DNA of 64,000 nt from the NCBI RefSeq assembly GCF_030254825.1, contig NC_083367.1:27973001-28037000 (forward strand), read 5' to 3'. Below the pieces are notes generated by a model. That model was not told the DNA's origin. It worked only from the letters and a program-made list of their open reading frames with translations, and did not search any database. This document shows, piece after piece, positions 1 to 11,700 of this stretch. This stretch comes from Meriones unguiculatus (Eukaryota; Chordata; Mammalia; Rodentia; Muridae). Numbering within the stretch: the stretch's first letter is position 1; every line of letters begins with the position of its first letter. A program made the translations under genes and the position numbers.

Positions 1-1032
1 TAGGACAAAGCCTTTTGCCAGCTCTTGTACCTCGACTCCCCAGTCGGTACAGTCCTGCTCCAAGCTCTGCAATACAAGGCTGAGGAGAGAAAGTGGTATA
101 ATTAGCATCTTCCAGGGACAGTTGTAGCAGCTCAACCCTGCCTGGCAGTAAAGCCAGTGGGGCTTTGCAAAAGACTTGTTTCCTTTAGTTAGTTGGGCCT
201 AATACTAGCTAAAGCCTAAATTTAATTCCCCATTTCTCCCACAAGAAAGAGGTACTCCTCTGGGTTCAGAGGGAGTTAGAGATAGGGAGAGGTAACACCT
301 GTCTTTCCTTCCTGCTGTCTACAACAGTATTTCCATTTTGTTATATTAAAAAAAAAAAGCACTCTTGTCTCTCACCTGGCTTTCATACCTCTTATAAAGA
401 CAGTCTTGTGTGGCTGTTCACTTTGGTATCTCTGTGGATTAACAAATAGAGAGTTTTATTTAGCAGCCATCTTGTTCTGCCTACTGCTGATGAAATCAGG
501 AACTGGTTTCATAATAAGAAAGAAATGAGAGACTGCATAGCACTCCAATACATCTGGAAATATAAAGTATTTTAAAATCTAGCAAAAGATATAAGTTAAT
601 GTCTTCAGTTCTCTGAATTAAAGATTAATTCATGTGAAGGAACTGAAGTAGAAAACAAACAATAAATGTGAACATTAATGGTTTTCACTGTGTAAGTAAG
701 AATTTATAGATAATCAAAAATAATCAAAATAAGAAAGTCAAGACCAAAGGAGAAAGAGTAGCAGATAAATGATATTGAAAATCTTTGAGATTATAAAAGA
801 ACTCATACAAACAAGAGGAAATACTAGTAATGCGTCCAGCCGTTCTTAAATCACAACAACTGAAGTTTTAACGTTCACAATGAAACTCATCTCTGAAATT
901 TAAAATGATTTTAAACAATTGAAGCATACTTACTCTACTACTCAGTTAGAAGAACAACTCTTTTGACCATCAGTATTTGTGAATAAAGAGTTTTGGAACT
1001 TTTAATTCACATGACTAACTAGCAAAGATTAC
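1..1032. other. No recognisable gene or repeat
   Basis: I see no coding exon, SINE or L1 end here. There is an A-run near 347-358. On the minus strand an AATAAA follows a short GC-richer stretch near 455-475, faintly LTR-like, but I could not find ends for an element. Confidence 0.4.
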
Positions 1033-1036
1033 GACG

Positions 1037-1510
1037 TGACCAGAATAAGTTAGCTGTGCAATTCTGGCTAAAAGAGGCATTTGGGAAGGAAACACATCAA
1101 GGAAAAGGATCCCAAGAGGGGCAGGCCCACAGCCAGTGTCCCACAGTGTCCAGGGGAGAAGAGTTAACTCAGCTGGCCAGAACTTTCTTGCTGGCATGAG
1201 AAATTGGTGACAATGGAAGGTACCCTGAGACTGACAGATATCAGCACCCAGCATTTCCCTGCTGATGTCATCATGTCAGATATGGTGTATTCCCTGGTAA
1301 ATTGCTGAGATGTCCTTGGTAGAAGGCTATATTCTCCTGGCCAGAGTATAAAAGGAAAGAGCTGTACCAGGAAAGATGCTCAAAAATCTTCATAAACTCA
1401 TTCTCCCTCCAGCCTTTAGCTATATCCTGATTAATGAATCTCTGTAAGGAAACTCTCTGGTGATGAAAATAAACAATCTCTAATAATAGTCTCCACCTGG
1501 TGGTCACACA
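1037..1510 (+). mobile_element. Candidate solo LTR (class I ERV type)
   Basis: The segment begins TGACC, ends TCACACA and is flanked on both sides by GACG (1033-1036 and 1511-1514), as expected for a 4-bp target-site duplication. Inside, a TATA box (TATAAAAGG, 1347-1355) is followed 121 bases later by a poly(A) signal (AATAAA, 1468-1473), giving a U3-R-U5 order on the plus strand. I cannot name the family. A 4-bp flank match alone could be chance; TG...CA ends, TATA box and poly(A) signal in the right order raise the probability. No internal retroviral sequence is seen next to it. Confidence 0.55.
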
Positions 1511-1514
1511 GACG

Positions 1515-2254
1515 GTCCAGCAACAAAACCAAAAGCCAGGAAGCCAGGAAAGGCATGGATATGGAAAATGAGAAGTTGGTAGCGATGGAGGAGATTATCA
1601 AGAATAGGCGGAAAGTAGCCAGAGTGTATCATAAACATAAATGGAACTGCCAAAGAACTAACAAGCAACAGCAAAAAGAGCAACCCAGGTACATTGGAAG
1701 AGGGAGGGGAAGGGTCACAGAGCTCTCTCAGGACCAGGAACAGTTCCTACTCTCAGCAATCAGAGTGGAAAGCACAACTTTGGACAAAATATGCATATAC
1801 ACACACAATGTGAAAAAAAAAATAGCTGCCAGGATCCTTCGTAACAGAGATTAAACACGAGACCCAGAACAAGCAATCTGTTTTGAGGTAACGTCACCAT
1901 GTGCCAGAACAAATCTCAAAAACATTTATAGTAATATGAAAACATCTATCTCCAACAAGATGAATTTCACAAAATCTACCGTAGGGATGGGAAAAGCACA
2001 GGGAAGTAAGATTCATAATGAGTACAAACATACATCAAAACTGGCTCCCAAATTACAGAGATGATAGAAAGTGGAAACAAAGGCAATAAATCAGTTAATT
2101 ACAAAACAGGGCAAGAGCTGGAACACTGGAAATAGAGATATCCATGATTTAAAAAAAAAAAGAAAAGCAAACTAGAGATGGACACCAGCACAAGAGCCTC
2201 AAAACCTTCCACAAGTTCAACACAGCAACTATCAGGAGAGAAAAAACCCACAGC
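1515..2254. other. Unassigned; one 99-codon ORF of unknown meaning
   Basis: The only open frame of note is 1555-1854 on the plus strand. Its product is rich in Lys, Arg and Gln, with no domain I recognise and no sign of splice sites or a neighbouring exon. I take it as a chance frame in A-rich DNA. Confidence 0.35.
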
Positions 2255-2480
2255 CTTGGAGCTGGAGAAAAATTTCAGCAGTTAAGACCACTGGCTGTTC
2301 TCCCAGGTGCCACAGATTCAATTCCCAGCTCTCACATGGTGGCTCAGAACTATCTACAACTTCAGTTCCAGTGGAATTCAACACCCTCTTGTGGCCTGCA
2401 CAGGCATTAGATACCTGTTGTACACATGTATACATGCAAACACCCAAATACACATTAATAAGTATTTTTTTTAATCTTTT
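2255..2480 (+). mobile_element. B2: B2 SINE
   Basis: The tRNA-like head with its box-B-like TTCAATTCCCAGC (2319-2331), the ACATGGTGGCTCA block, the CCCTCTTGTGGCCTGCA block and an A/T-rich end ACACATTAATAAG match the B2 layout. The copy is diverged. Confidence 0.8.
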
Positions 2481-5400
2481 AAAAATTGCAACCCAAGTGT
2501 GAAAGTTAAAACTACAGGATTTCTAAAATAAAGCACAGTAGAAAGTCTTTGGCTTTGATAAACTACTTTCATTGTTTTGCTTACTGTTTCTATATAGTAC
2601 ATAGCAATTACGAGCCAGAAAGGAAAAAAAAATAGATCATTGTCCTTCATCAAGACTGAAATAACTGTTCTCTGAAGGAACTGTGCTGGAGACCAGGAGT
2701 CAGCATTCATAACAGACATATTTGACAAAGGCCAAACTTTATATCCTATTCAATAAGCATATGAAACATTTAAACATCATCAACCAATATGAAACTAACA
2801 CTGATATCACTAAACACCTAGTGAAAATTAACATTTTTATTAACATTGTGGGCAGGGTTTCAGGCTCTGTTCCCAGGTGCCATTTTGGGGGGCCTCTGAT
2901 GAAGCAGAACATCATAAACAGCAGACTGTGGGGCTGGCAGGACAGAGCTTCTCATCTTAGTAGCCAAACGGCAGAGTATGAGCAAGGGAAGTGTCCAGAG
3001 ACCATCTTTCCATGGCATGTCCTCGATGATCTGATATGGTCCCACATCCGAAGAGTTTCAGCACCACTGGACTCAGCAATACGGTAGTCCACTGATGAAC
3101 GTATCATCCTTAGGACCCAGTCACACAGTGATACCAGATAAGGACTAAGCCTTCAACCACAGACCTCTGGGGAGATGCTTTACATTCCAAACACAAGTAA
3201 AACTGAGTTGGTCCTCGCAACGTGAATTAAAGTGAAGGACCCAGAAGTCTCACATAAGATTGTCATTAGTTTCTCTTCTTAGTAGCCAATGTAGAAAACA
3301 GGTACAATTTGAACTGACCCAAAAATTCAGGCTTTAAACACCAGAAGTTTGTACTGGTAATGACATCACAGACTACACGTGAGAACTGGGAGGAGTTCAT
3401 GATCCAGTGACTTAAGCAGAGCAAGTCAATTCTGATTTACAGATATGTCCAACAATCCTGCAATAATCCAACAACAATCCTGTCTATAATGTTTCAGTCC
3501 CCAAGTGTAATGGGCCTTAAGGCAGATAGAGAAAGAAATCCTCCTTGCAGTTAGAACTGTTGCTTCTATTTGTTTTTGTAAAAGAAAGCTCCAGAATAAA
3601 CAATGGATAATAGCTAGGATTTTGAAAGAACTAACATAAGGGATGGATAATAAAAAGTAATGAACAAACGTGAATGGGTAAGAGTTTGAAAATGTTCTTC
3701 AAGTTACGGCTCGCACACAGACATCTCCTGCAGAGCACTTTCCCAACACCGAAATGGAGATAGAGCTTTGTAGAGGCAGAGGACCCTTTCTGTAGCATCC
3801 AGTACAGATGCTGAACATTTTCCTAATATACACGGCTTTCCCTTCAACAAGCCTATTCTTGCTACCACAATTGCTAGCTACCTAACATACTGATTCAATT
3901 TATTGGCTCCATTCCCCAAGCAATCTGCAAACCAAGTTGACTATTTCCATCATAGAAGCAGGAAGAACATGTTTCACCAAAACAAACATAAGATATTATG
4001 GCCTTCCCTGGGTGCCTTGCTTTTGTAGCCACTAACTGTAGGCTAAAGGAATTTATGATGTTCTCTGATGATAACCACCCAACTTTTCTTTCGGCCAAAG
4101 AACACGTGCACTGTCCAGGAATGATAGAAAGGCCCACACCCATACAATTTATTGCTCTTATCATATACCACATCAGCTTGAGTCGGCTTGCCTGAGACAG
4201 CTGTGGAGAGAGACTGCATTGCAGTGCTGTTTGACTAATGTAATAGAGTAGCAAGAGCTTATTTGGAGTGTACTGTCCTGCAAGATTTTATATATATTCT
4301 GAACTCTCAGCCAGTATGATGCTGTCTTTTCCCCAAAGCCAGATCACATAGATCAAAAGATGAAGATCTGTTACCCTAAAGTAGCCAATCACAAGAATTT
4401 GGGTTCCTCTATCCAATATTTTAGCTCTGTAGGCTTGGATATTTTGTTTCTAAAAACTGAAGGGCACTTGCAGGGTAAACTCTGCCTTGTAACTCTGAGT
4501 TCTTTATAGCATCAAACCACTGGGAAAGGAAGGGTTTCCTGAACTAACTGCAAGGATTATGGTGCTGATTAAAACAACAGCCCCCAAAAAACAAAAAACA
4601 ACAACAGAAAAACCTACTGCCACCTAAGAAAAGTAGGACTCAAGGAATTTTTGCAATTGCCTCAGCATTCATGTGTCTAGTGTCAGAGGCTAATAAAGGA
4701 ATAACCAACCCATTAAAGGCAAGGCTTTTATTCCTCCGGCCTTTAAAACTTAAGTTTTACATTACCTCATCAGGTAAAAATCAAGACCAGACAAGGAAAG
4801 TGCTTATTGAAGAGGAAAGGAATGAATAGTAAGAGGAAGAAACTAAAGATACTAATTATGGCATCTTACTCATTGGCAGAAATAAGGCCAATGGGCATGA
4901 AGTTCACTTCTCTTCCTTACTTATGAAATATATATTTGTAGGTATTAACCACATTTTGCTATTCCTTATCTTCTATTATAAAGCAACGTAGTCAGGGTAA
5001 GCCTTATGCGTCAGTCTGTTAGCTATATGATATCAAAGAAGAACTGGAACTGAGTTGGCAAAAAGAAGGGACACCACCCAGAAACAGTGACTTACAGAAC
5101 TTCACACGCACTTCGTGAAGAGGTGATGACATGGTTGGAGAAGATGTGGGAACACCACATCACATCCCTTCTGAACATGAGCATGGGGCTGAGGTTGGTC
5201 AGCATTTCAGATAATGTCAGGTGCACTCTTAGATTGACAATAGTACTGCCTATCTTTTCTATTTTGTCTGCTTCAAAGAAAGCATTCCTGACTTTCCATT
5301 GTCCAGAATCCCTTCAGGTGGCTGGCTACAGACTGAACTGAATATTGATAAACTAGCACAAAAAGAAACAGGCATCAAAGACAAAAGGGCAATTCTTTTC

Positions 5401-5549
5401 TGGACGCAACCAAACAAATGCACAGGCAGACATCATGAGATGCTGCGTGGGGAATTCCACATCAGACACCATGGGGTCTCACACAGAATGACTGATAACT
5501 ACCTCTTAGAGATTCTTGAGAGTTATAAAAGCTTCCAGATGACCCTTTA
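2481..5549. other. About 3 kb with no recognised element
   Basis: I recognise no SINE, L1 end or LTR. On the minus strand, about 3110 down to 2830, there is a GC-richer block ending in a TTAATAAAAATG motif that could be the 3' end of an old retrocopy, but I could not match it to a gene. Small frames here lack any domain. Confidence 0.35.
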
Positions 5550-5564
5550 AGAATCCCTTCTAAC

Positions 5565-5800
5565 TCTGTTGCCCGCTCTTTGATCACTTTGCCCTGACCC
5601 TTGCCAGGCCACAGAGGAAGAGGATGCAGACAGTCCTAATGAGACTTGATAGGCTGGGATCAGATGGTAAGAGCAGAGCGTTCTACTTTCTGAGGACTAG
5701 GAGAGAGGAATAGGAGGGAAGTAGGAGGGAAGGTAGGACCCGGAGAAAAGAGAGAGAGGTTTACAATCATTATGTAAAGTGGATAAATTATTAAAAAATA
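5565..5800 (+). mobile_element. L1: Old L1 3' UTR fragment
   Basis: The order CTCTTTGATCAC, GCCAGGCCACAGAGGAAGA, a GAGACTTGATAGGCTGGG block, a purine-rich stretch and a terminal GTGGATAAATT matches the 3' UTR of the L1 copies at 21.6 and 23.7 kb, with more divergence. It lies just upstream of the minus-strand LTR. Confidence 0.7.
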
Positions 5801-5805
5801 TAGTC

Positions 5806-6150
5806 ACCTGCGACCACCAATAGTAACCACCTGCACAAGGGGCTGGGAATTAAAAGAGACAGAGAACACGAAGAAGTGACACCAAGACAGTGCTCTGATC
5901 AAGGCGCCATCTTTATTACAGAGTAAACCACTTATATAGGTTTCCAAGTAAACATATCCAAGCAAACAGGAAACTTAACGGAGCAAAACAGGAGCTTAAC
6001 TAGGCAAAACAGGAGGCTTAACTGAGCAAAACAGGAGGCTTAACCAAGCAAAACAGGAGGTGTCTGCTGAAAACAACAAGAATAGCAAGCCAGCATGACT
6101 TGCACGCATGTGGCCATCTCAGGTCCAATGGAATGGCTACCTTAAAAAAA
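5806..6150 (-). mobile_element. ERV LTR with U3 repeat array
   Basis: Read on the minus strand there is a TATATAAGTGG promoter motif, then an AATAAAGATGGCGCC poly(A) region, then a U5-like end at about 5806. Upstream of the TATA box the U3 holds a 21-22 bp tandem array (5958-6060). I could not fix the outer ends or a target-site duplication. Class II (ERVK-like) is a guess from the layout. Confidence 0.6.
5958..6060 (-). repeat. 22-bp tandem repeat in LTR U3, about five copies
   Basis: The plus-strand unit is GCAAAACAGGAGGCTTAACT plus two bases. Five imperfect copies run head to tail, the first two most diverged (AAACAGGAAACTTAAC and a copy lacking one G). Direct repeats upstream of an LTR TATA box commonly act as enhancers; that role is inferred here. 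Confidence 0.8.
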
Positions 6151-6185
6151 TGTAAATTAAAATAAAGAGTTCCTTCTAAGCCACT

Positions 6186-6312
6186 TGAGGTGGCTCAGGC
6201 CTATAATTCCAGCACTTGCAAGGCAGAGGCAGAAGTCGACCAATCTCTGTGAATTCAAGGCTAACCAGGTCTACAAAGCAAGTCCAGGACAGCCTGTCTC
6301 AAAAAACCAAAA
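6186..6312 (+). mobile_element. B1: B1 SINE
   Basis: Clear B1 order: GGTGGCTCAGGCCTATAATT, CCAGCACTTGCAAGGCAGAGG, a TCTCTGTGAATTCAAGG block and TCCAGGACAGCCTGTCTCAAAA, followed by an A-rich tail that grades into a TAA microsatellite (6318-6346). Confidence 0.9.
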
Positions 6313-6349
6313 CAACAGTAATAATAATAATAATAATGATAATAATTCC

Positions 6350-6612
6350 CATCTGGAGGCTGATGGGTCAGTGGTTAAGAGTATGTACTGCTTGTGGTTT
6401 TCAGCACTGACACCCTGTGGCTCAAACTGTCTGTAACTCCGGCTCCAGAAGATCTAGGACCCTCCTGTGGCCTCTGCAAGCACCTAATGTTCATGCTTAT
6501 ACTACATCCCATACATACATCCCATACATGTGCATAAACATGGACATCACATAATAAACACAGCACATACACATACACATTGCACACACATACATGCACA
6601 TAATTAAACAAA
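6350..6612 (+). mobile_element. B2: B2 SINE with CA/CATA-rich tail
   Basis: The head reads CTGATGGGTCAGTGGTTAAG, followed by the TGGCTCAAACTGTCTGTAAC block and CCTCCTGTGGCCTCTGCAAG, then a long CATA/CACA-rich tail ending in AATTAAAC. It follows the B1 and TAA repeat directly. Confidence 0.85.
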
Positions 6613-7128
6613 AATATCTAAAAGATTCATTTCTAGGTCCCATGGCCACTGGCAAGTACAAGTAGGCTTTCCTGACAGTCAATCCCTGCTCAAGCTGTAA
6701 TTATACTTACAACTTCAGTAGCAAAACACTACTTCTTAAAATAAACAGAATGGCTTCTGATTTTTTTTTTTCAGAGATCGACCAATATGGGAAAACATCC
6801 TATATTGGAAAAGGTTAAAAAAGTGATTGAAAAAGTCTTAAACCAAATCAGCATCATTTTAGTGGAGTCCTGTGTCAGGATTCATGCTGCATAACTGATG
6901 TTCTCAAGTTATATGCATATGAACAACAGAAGAACTCTTGTCTTACCTTACAAAGTTAAACTATAATTCTTCTGCACTTACACATTGTCCTGATGGAAAA
7001 GCACTCTATCGCTTAAACATGAACTCAAAGACCTTTTTCCTGGTCTTTGCTGTCCTGTTGAGGGTAAGCCTCTACACCTACCTTTCTCTTGAAATTCATA
7101 ATTAATCTCCAAAAATTCGTTATTGGTG
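6613..7128. other. No recognised element
   Basis: Unique-looking AT-rich DNA with a T-run near 6761-6771. I see no exon or repeat. Confidence 0.4.
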
Positions 7129-7132
7129 ATCT

Positions 7133-7629
7133 TGAGAAATGGGACCATCCCAAATTAGAAAGAAAAACAACTGGACCTTAAATAAGGGCCAGCTAAGAAA
7201 GAAAAACAAGTCAGGCAATTAAGGGCTACTAAATCTTGAGCAGGGGCCAGACCAGATGACCCCCCTCAAAAGACTGGACAAGCTTGTTTTAAGATAAGGG
7301 ACCCAGGACTGGGAAGACTGTCCTTGAAGCTGTAAGCTGCCAGCCGCAAAACAGGGAGATGGGAGAGATGGGAGGACTGTCCTTGGAGCTGTAAGCTGCC
7401 AGCCGCATAACTGCTATCTTTTCTGCTAACTAGTCAATGTAAAGGCCTGATTTTTTAGGTATAAAAACTCTGTGCTTTGTATGCTCGGGGTCGTCTCCTG
7501 CTTTGAAGGGACGACCCCCATCGCGATCAGAATAAACTGCCTCTTGCTTTTGCATCGAAACGCGGTCTGTGAGTCTCTTTGGGGGAGGGAGCGGTACGGA
7601 GACCCTGCACCAGGTGTGCAGGTTTTGCA
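7133..7629 (+). mobile_element. Solo LTR (class I ERV type)
   Basis: The element starts TGAGAAATGG, ends GGTTTTGCA and is flanked by ATCT on both sides (7129-7132 and 7630-7633), a 4-bp target-site duplication typical of gammaretrovirus-like ERVs. U3 contains two direct repeats 59 bp apart. A TATAAAAAC box lies near 7460, then an R region with GCTCGGGGTCGTCTCC, an AATAAA signal at 7531-7536 followed by a TCTTGCTTTTGCA block, then U5. No internal ERV sequence adjoins it, so it is a solo LTR left by LTR-LTR recombination. Confidence 0.8.
7311..7408 (+). repeat. Direct repeats in LTR U3 (59-bp period)
   Basis: The block GACTGTCCTTGAAGCTGTAA and its continuation GCTGCCAGCCGCA at 7316-7348 recurs at 7375-7407 with one change (TTGGAGC). 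The pair sits about 50 bases upstream of the TATA box, the usual place for LTR enhancer repeats; the enhancer role is inferred. Confidence 0.85.
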
Positions 7630-7633
7630 ATCT

Positions 7634-8920
7634 CAGACTACTATGTTTAATCTACCAGATTCAGTTTCCTTCCAACAGAATTGGGATATTTAGTATATGA
7701 CTCGTCATCTTAGAATATTGAAAAATTGGCATTTACTGTCCAATGTTAGGGGACATTAGGTAATGATTGGGTTACTGGAAGAAAAAAAAAACTAATTCTG
7801 ATTTCTCCAGTTAAGAAATGTTTCATGTAAGTAACTATAATTTAGCTGTTTGTCTAAAAGCTAATCATAAGATTAATTCTCCTTTACTGGTGATTCCTAT
7901 TCATGCAACAATTAAGGAAAATCTTTCTATAAGCAACCTGAAGAAAAGCTCTTTTCTAAGTATTGAAAGTTTAAAATGAAAACTCTCTATATGAGTGACT
8001 TTATATGTAGCTTTAAAAGATGACTCGCAGTTAATGGGAAATTCTCCTGAGTGTCAAAAAGAAACGTTATGGTCGATTAATGCTCCTAAGAAGAGCATTT
8101 AAATATTTCATTGTTCCACGGAAACCATCATTCAAATCACTGCATGTTTATTCCTTTTGCATGTGTTAAAAACAAGACTAAATTAAAGCAGCTTTTCATT
8201 AAAGATCTATTTAGCCTATAAGAAGTAAATGAAGCTTTTCAAACTAAAAATAACCCTGGCTGCTTGCTACATTTTTAGCATGCTAGCAAATGACATTCTG
8301 ATACACGAAGATCTAGACAGCTATAGTGAACTCAGTGTGTCTTTTGGCAAAGAGTCAAACAATGTTCTGTTGAAGCCACACTACTGTCTGCTATGTAACG
8401 TGACACCTAAATCTATCAGTTACATCATATTCAGCTTTCAGATAAGTTTCACTGTTGACATGTTCTTCTTAGCATCAAGTGACAAGAGAAAGTGTCCAGT
8501 AAAGTGTTTGGAACTGCAAGCACTCCAGAGGCATGACAACCTAATCTATGCTCAACTGTGAATTCTGCTCAACTTATACAAATGTAACCAAGGCAACAAA
8601 TTGTGGGAGAAGTTGATTGTAAGGCACAGAGGACAGACTATCGAAAATAGTTCCAAAACAGGTCACAATCTTACACGAAACAGAACACCAACAGGCAGAA
8701 AAGCCATAGATGGATCATGGCAGACCTACATTATCTGTGACAGATGGAGGCAGGAAGAAATAATATGCTTGAAAAAAGCGGGGGAGGGGACAGAAAAGCA
8801 GCAAGCGCTATTAAAGAACTCTTTCCTGAAGGACAAAAGTAAGAACACAGAAAACAAATGGGGCATATTTTATGCAATATTGTTTAGTCCGTTGAAAAGA
8901 TAGTGATTATATGAGTAAGC
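7634..8920. other. Unassigned; two open frames without known domains
   Basis: An ATG frame at 8229-8561 (110 codons, plus) opens with a Lys-containing, then hydrophobic N-terminus that looks weakly signal-like. Another frame lies at 8601-8903. Neither matches a family I know and no splice or promoter context supports them; they are probably chance frames. Confidence 0.3.
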
Positions 8921-8921
8921 C

Positions 8922-9125
8922 CCAGGATTTGGCTCCATTGGTGGAGTGCTTGACCAGGATGTACAAAGCCCTCAGTTTGGTTTCCTGCACAAGATACCCT
9001 GCACACAGCCATAATACTAGCACTTGGTAGGCAAGGTAGGAGGATCGGAAGTTCAAGTTCTCTAATACATGTTAAGTTAGAAGCCAGCCTAGGATACATG
9101 AGCTCTTGTATAAAAATAATAATGA
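8922..9125 (+). mobile_element. B4: B4 (ID-B1) SINE
   Basis: An ID-like tRNA head (GGCTCCATTGGTGGAGTGCT) is fused to a B1-like body (CTAGCACTTGGTAGGCAAGG, GAAGCCAGCCTAGG), ending in a TAATAATAATGATG tail. This composite order is the B4 signature. Confidence 0.75.
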
Positions 9126-9127
9126 TG

Positions 9128-9282
9128 ACCCAGTTGTGGTGGTACATGCCCGTAATCCCAGCACTTTGGGAGGCAGAGGTAGATGTATCTCTGAGAGTTG
9201 GAGGCCAGCCTGGTCTGCAAAGTGAGTTCCAGGACAGCCAGGGCTACACAGAGAAATCCTTTCTCTGACAAAAAAAAAAATA
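9128..9282 (+). mobile_element. B1: B1 SINE
   Basis: A well-kept B1 with AATCCCAGCACTTTGGGAGG, GGAGGCCAGCCTGGTCTGCA and TTCCAGGACAGCCAGGGCTA followed by an A-tail (about 9270-9281). It abuts the upstream B4. Confidence 0.95.
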
Positions 9283-9324
9283 GTAATAATAAAAATAGTG
9301 GTGCTGCCAATTGCCACTTTCTGA

Positions 9325-9525
9325 AACCGATGATTACCAGGCATTGTGTCATCATGGGCATTCTACTTAATCACCTTATTTAATTCTTAAGGCAAGGTTT
9401 TAAGGTAGTCATTATTATCCTCATTTTATAAATGAGGAACTAAGGCACAAAGAAAAGTGAATGGTCAGAGATCACATCACTAGCAAATGGAGTCAACATT
9501 TGATTCCAAATCTAAGTCCAGCTAC
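9325..9525 (-). mobile_element. MIR: MIR SINE
   Basis: Read on the plus strand the MIR reverse complement is clear: TTATTATCCTCATTTTATAA, ATGAGGAACTAAGGCACA, then GGTCAGAGATCACATCACTA and AGCAAATGGAGTC. It marks DNA older than the rodent-specific insertions around it. Confidence 0.75.
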
Positions 9526-9529
9526 CCTT

Positions 9530-11585
9530 CCTGCTCAAACATTTGTGAACTTTGTGTTGGTCAATGCATACATCCACATGCAAACACATGTGTACACAGA
9601 CTCCTCATCTGTGTACGCCAGGGCACACTGATGGCTGTGTTCAGCACTGTGGGGGTAAAAACCTATGTGGACCATTGCTATACTTATGCACCACTCCACT
9701 TGCAAAAGCTAAAAGGGCATAAATTCAAGAGGAGAACTGGAGACATGTTTAAGAGAAAAACGGTATTAGGTTAGGTTTAGTCAAGGCAATGTATGAGTGA
9801 CTTTTCTGGGATTTTCATAGCACTGAAATTGTCTTCCTAGCGAAAGATGCTAAACACGGTTGTTATAAACTAGAAAGGAAAGCATTTTTGTATAAATATT
9901 CTTTAAAATGGAAAGGTATCAATATTCAGGAACATTGTAGGAATCTCAGAGAAATTTAAAACGATCTTGGCATTATTTACCATAAAATAGCCCTCTGTGG
10001 GTGTGCGGAAAAGATAGGGTAAACAGTGCAATCAGCCAAATATTCCACAACCTATAGTTTGCTTTTCCAGAGAAAGGACTGAAAATACACTTCTGTTTTC
10101 AACAAAGAAATCACTGGATATTGGTAGATGTTGTTACTGAGGTTTTTACTTTGAGTTTGAAAGTATGGATGGAGGGTCCTGCCAAGCCTCTGAGAGTAGC
10201 TATTCAGTCACAAATTACCATCTTTGCTAACCTTAGGCTGCTCTTCTGTTGAAAGATTCTTTCAGTTCTCTGTTTTAGTAAACAATGGAGAGGGTTCAGA
10301 TTATCTGATGAATTTCCCGGGTAGCTGAAGACAGAAAGCGAGGTGAACTGAAGCATCCATGTCTATAGGGAGTCTGAGCACATGACCTTACTCTAACTGG
10401 CTGTGCACACCAGTGACCCCACAGCCTTGCTTGAGTCTCACTGTCTGCTGCTATTAAATAAGGGAACTGGCTTAAATGTCATCTACGAATTCATCAGGTC
10501 TTCTGTGATTTTGTACATTAACTATGACTGATTCCATGGCGTGAACATTTATGGAAATGGCACCTTCTGCCTTTTACTTCTTTTGTTTTAATATGAGCCT
10601 ATATTGCTTTGGGGAACATAAATTCCAATACCAATTTTTCATTACCGCACAATAACTGACATGACAGAATCTCGTCACCTCTGGTGCCTATTGTGGCAAC
10701 TATCCACAAGCATTTCTAGAAATGATCTCCCATGCATACACTTTAAATACCTGGCAGAGTAGCCTCCATGTCTTCTCTTTCAGAGAGGATCAGTTTCGTT
10801 GGTCCTTTCAGTTCATGAATACCCCATTCTTTTCTATCTTTTCTTTCCTTTCTCAACTTTATTTTATAGACCCTAAGAAATGATTTGGCACGGCCCCTCA
10901 CACTATCTGACCAAACTCAGCTGAAAAGAAACTTTTGCGTTTTCCTTTTGATCATGTGGAAGGCATGTCAATCTCTTTCTTGTTCTAGCAAGAATAAGGC
11001 TGGCCTGCTGCTGCCAAGTCATTATCAAGTTTCTCTGGCTTTTGTGATAAGCGTTTGGGATTTCAACCAACTGTGGGAGGACTCCCTGAGACTGTAGCTG
11101 CAGCTGGATTCCCTGGATGATCTTCATCTGCCCCACATCTGAGTGTATCGGTGAAGCTGCGGCTTGACAGCCAGACTATAATGTTGCCTTTGTGGAACAG
11201 GAAAGAGTTCCCCATTCGTCTGTCAGATGTAAATTCACTGAGGCTGGCACCCACAGGGAGTTGTGAGGAAAGATTGCTTGGGAGATGGTCTCTTTTGGCT
11301 TTTGAAGCAGCATGATTTGTTACACACATACACACACACACACATACAAACTAGTGATATATGCGAGATATTTTCTTGAAGGAATTGTTCAAATCTGGAA
11401 AATTAAGGCAAGTAACTTTCTTTATAATAATGTATATGCTCATCAATTATAACGTAAATCTTATTTACCCTGCACATGATTTACGAATAATTCAAAATTT
11501 GGAAAAAACTTCATGGACATCCAGCTACAGTTCCCATGAAATATTGTAAGCAAAAGTCTTCATCTTGGTGATACAAAATGGCCCA
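9530..11585. other. About 2 kb with no recognised element
   Basis: Only a short CA-rich microsatellite (11322-11348) stands out. The rest is unique-looking DNA with no exon signature. Confidence 0.4.
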
Positions 11586-11587
11586 TC

Positions 11588-11700
11588 ATTTAAAGGCACT
11601 TAATGGTCTTCCAGACAACCTGAAGTCAGGTCTCACACCTACACGCATACACATACATACCCCCCCACACACTCCTAAATGAAAATAAAATACTTTTCTT
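11588..11700 (+). mobile_element. Fragment of a B2/B3-type SINE
   Basis: A short head-like stretch (AAAGGCACTTAATGGTCTTC, then CAACCTGAAGTCAGG) precedes a CACA/CATA tail and an AAATAAAATAC end. The middle of the element is missing, so the family is uncertain. Confidence 0.4.

Noticed and set aside
1555..1854. 99-codon basic protein after the candidate LTR, possibly ERV-encoded
   Set aside because: No gag-like or other retroviral motif, and the LTR flanks fit a solo LTR.
2722..3087. 121-codon frame and its minus-strand partner as a retrocopy
   Set aside because: The GC-richer block with an AATAAA-like end hints at a gene 3' end, but I could not match any protein and found no flank duplication.
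5958..6060. CRISPR-like repeat array
   Set aside because: Units are head to tail without unique spacers, in a rodent LTR.
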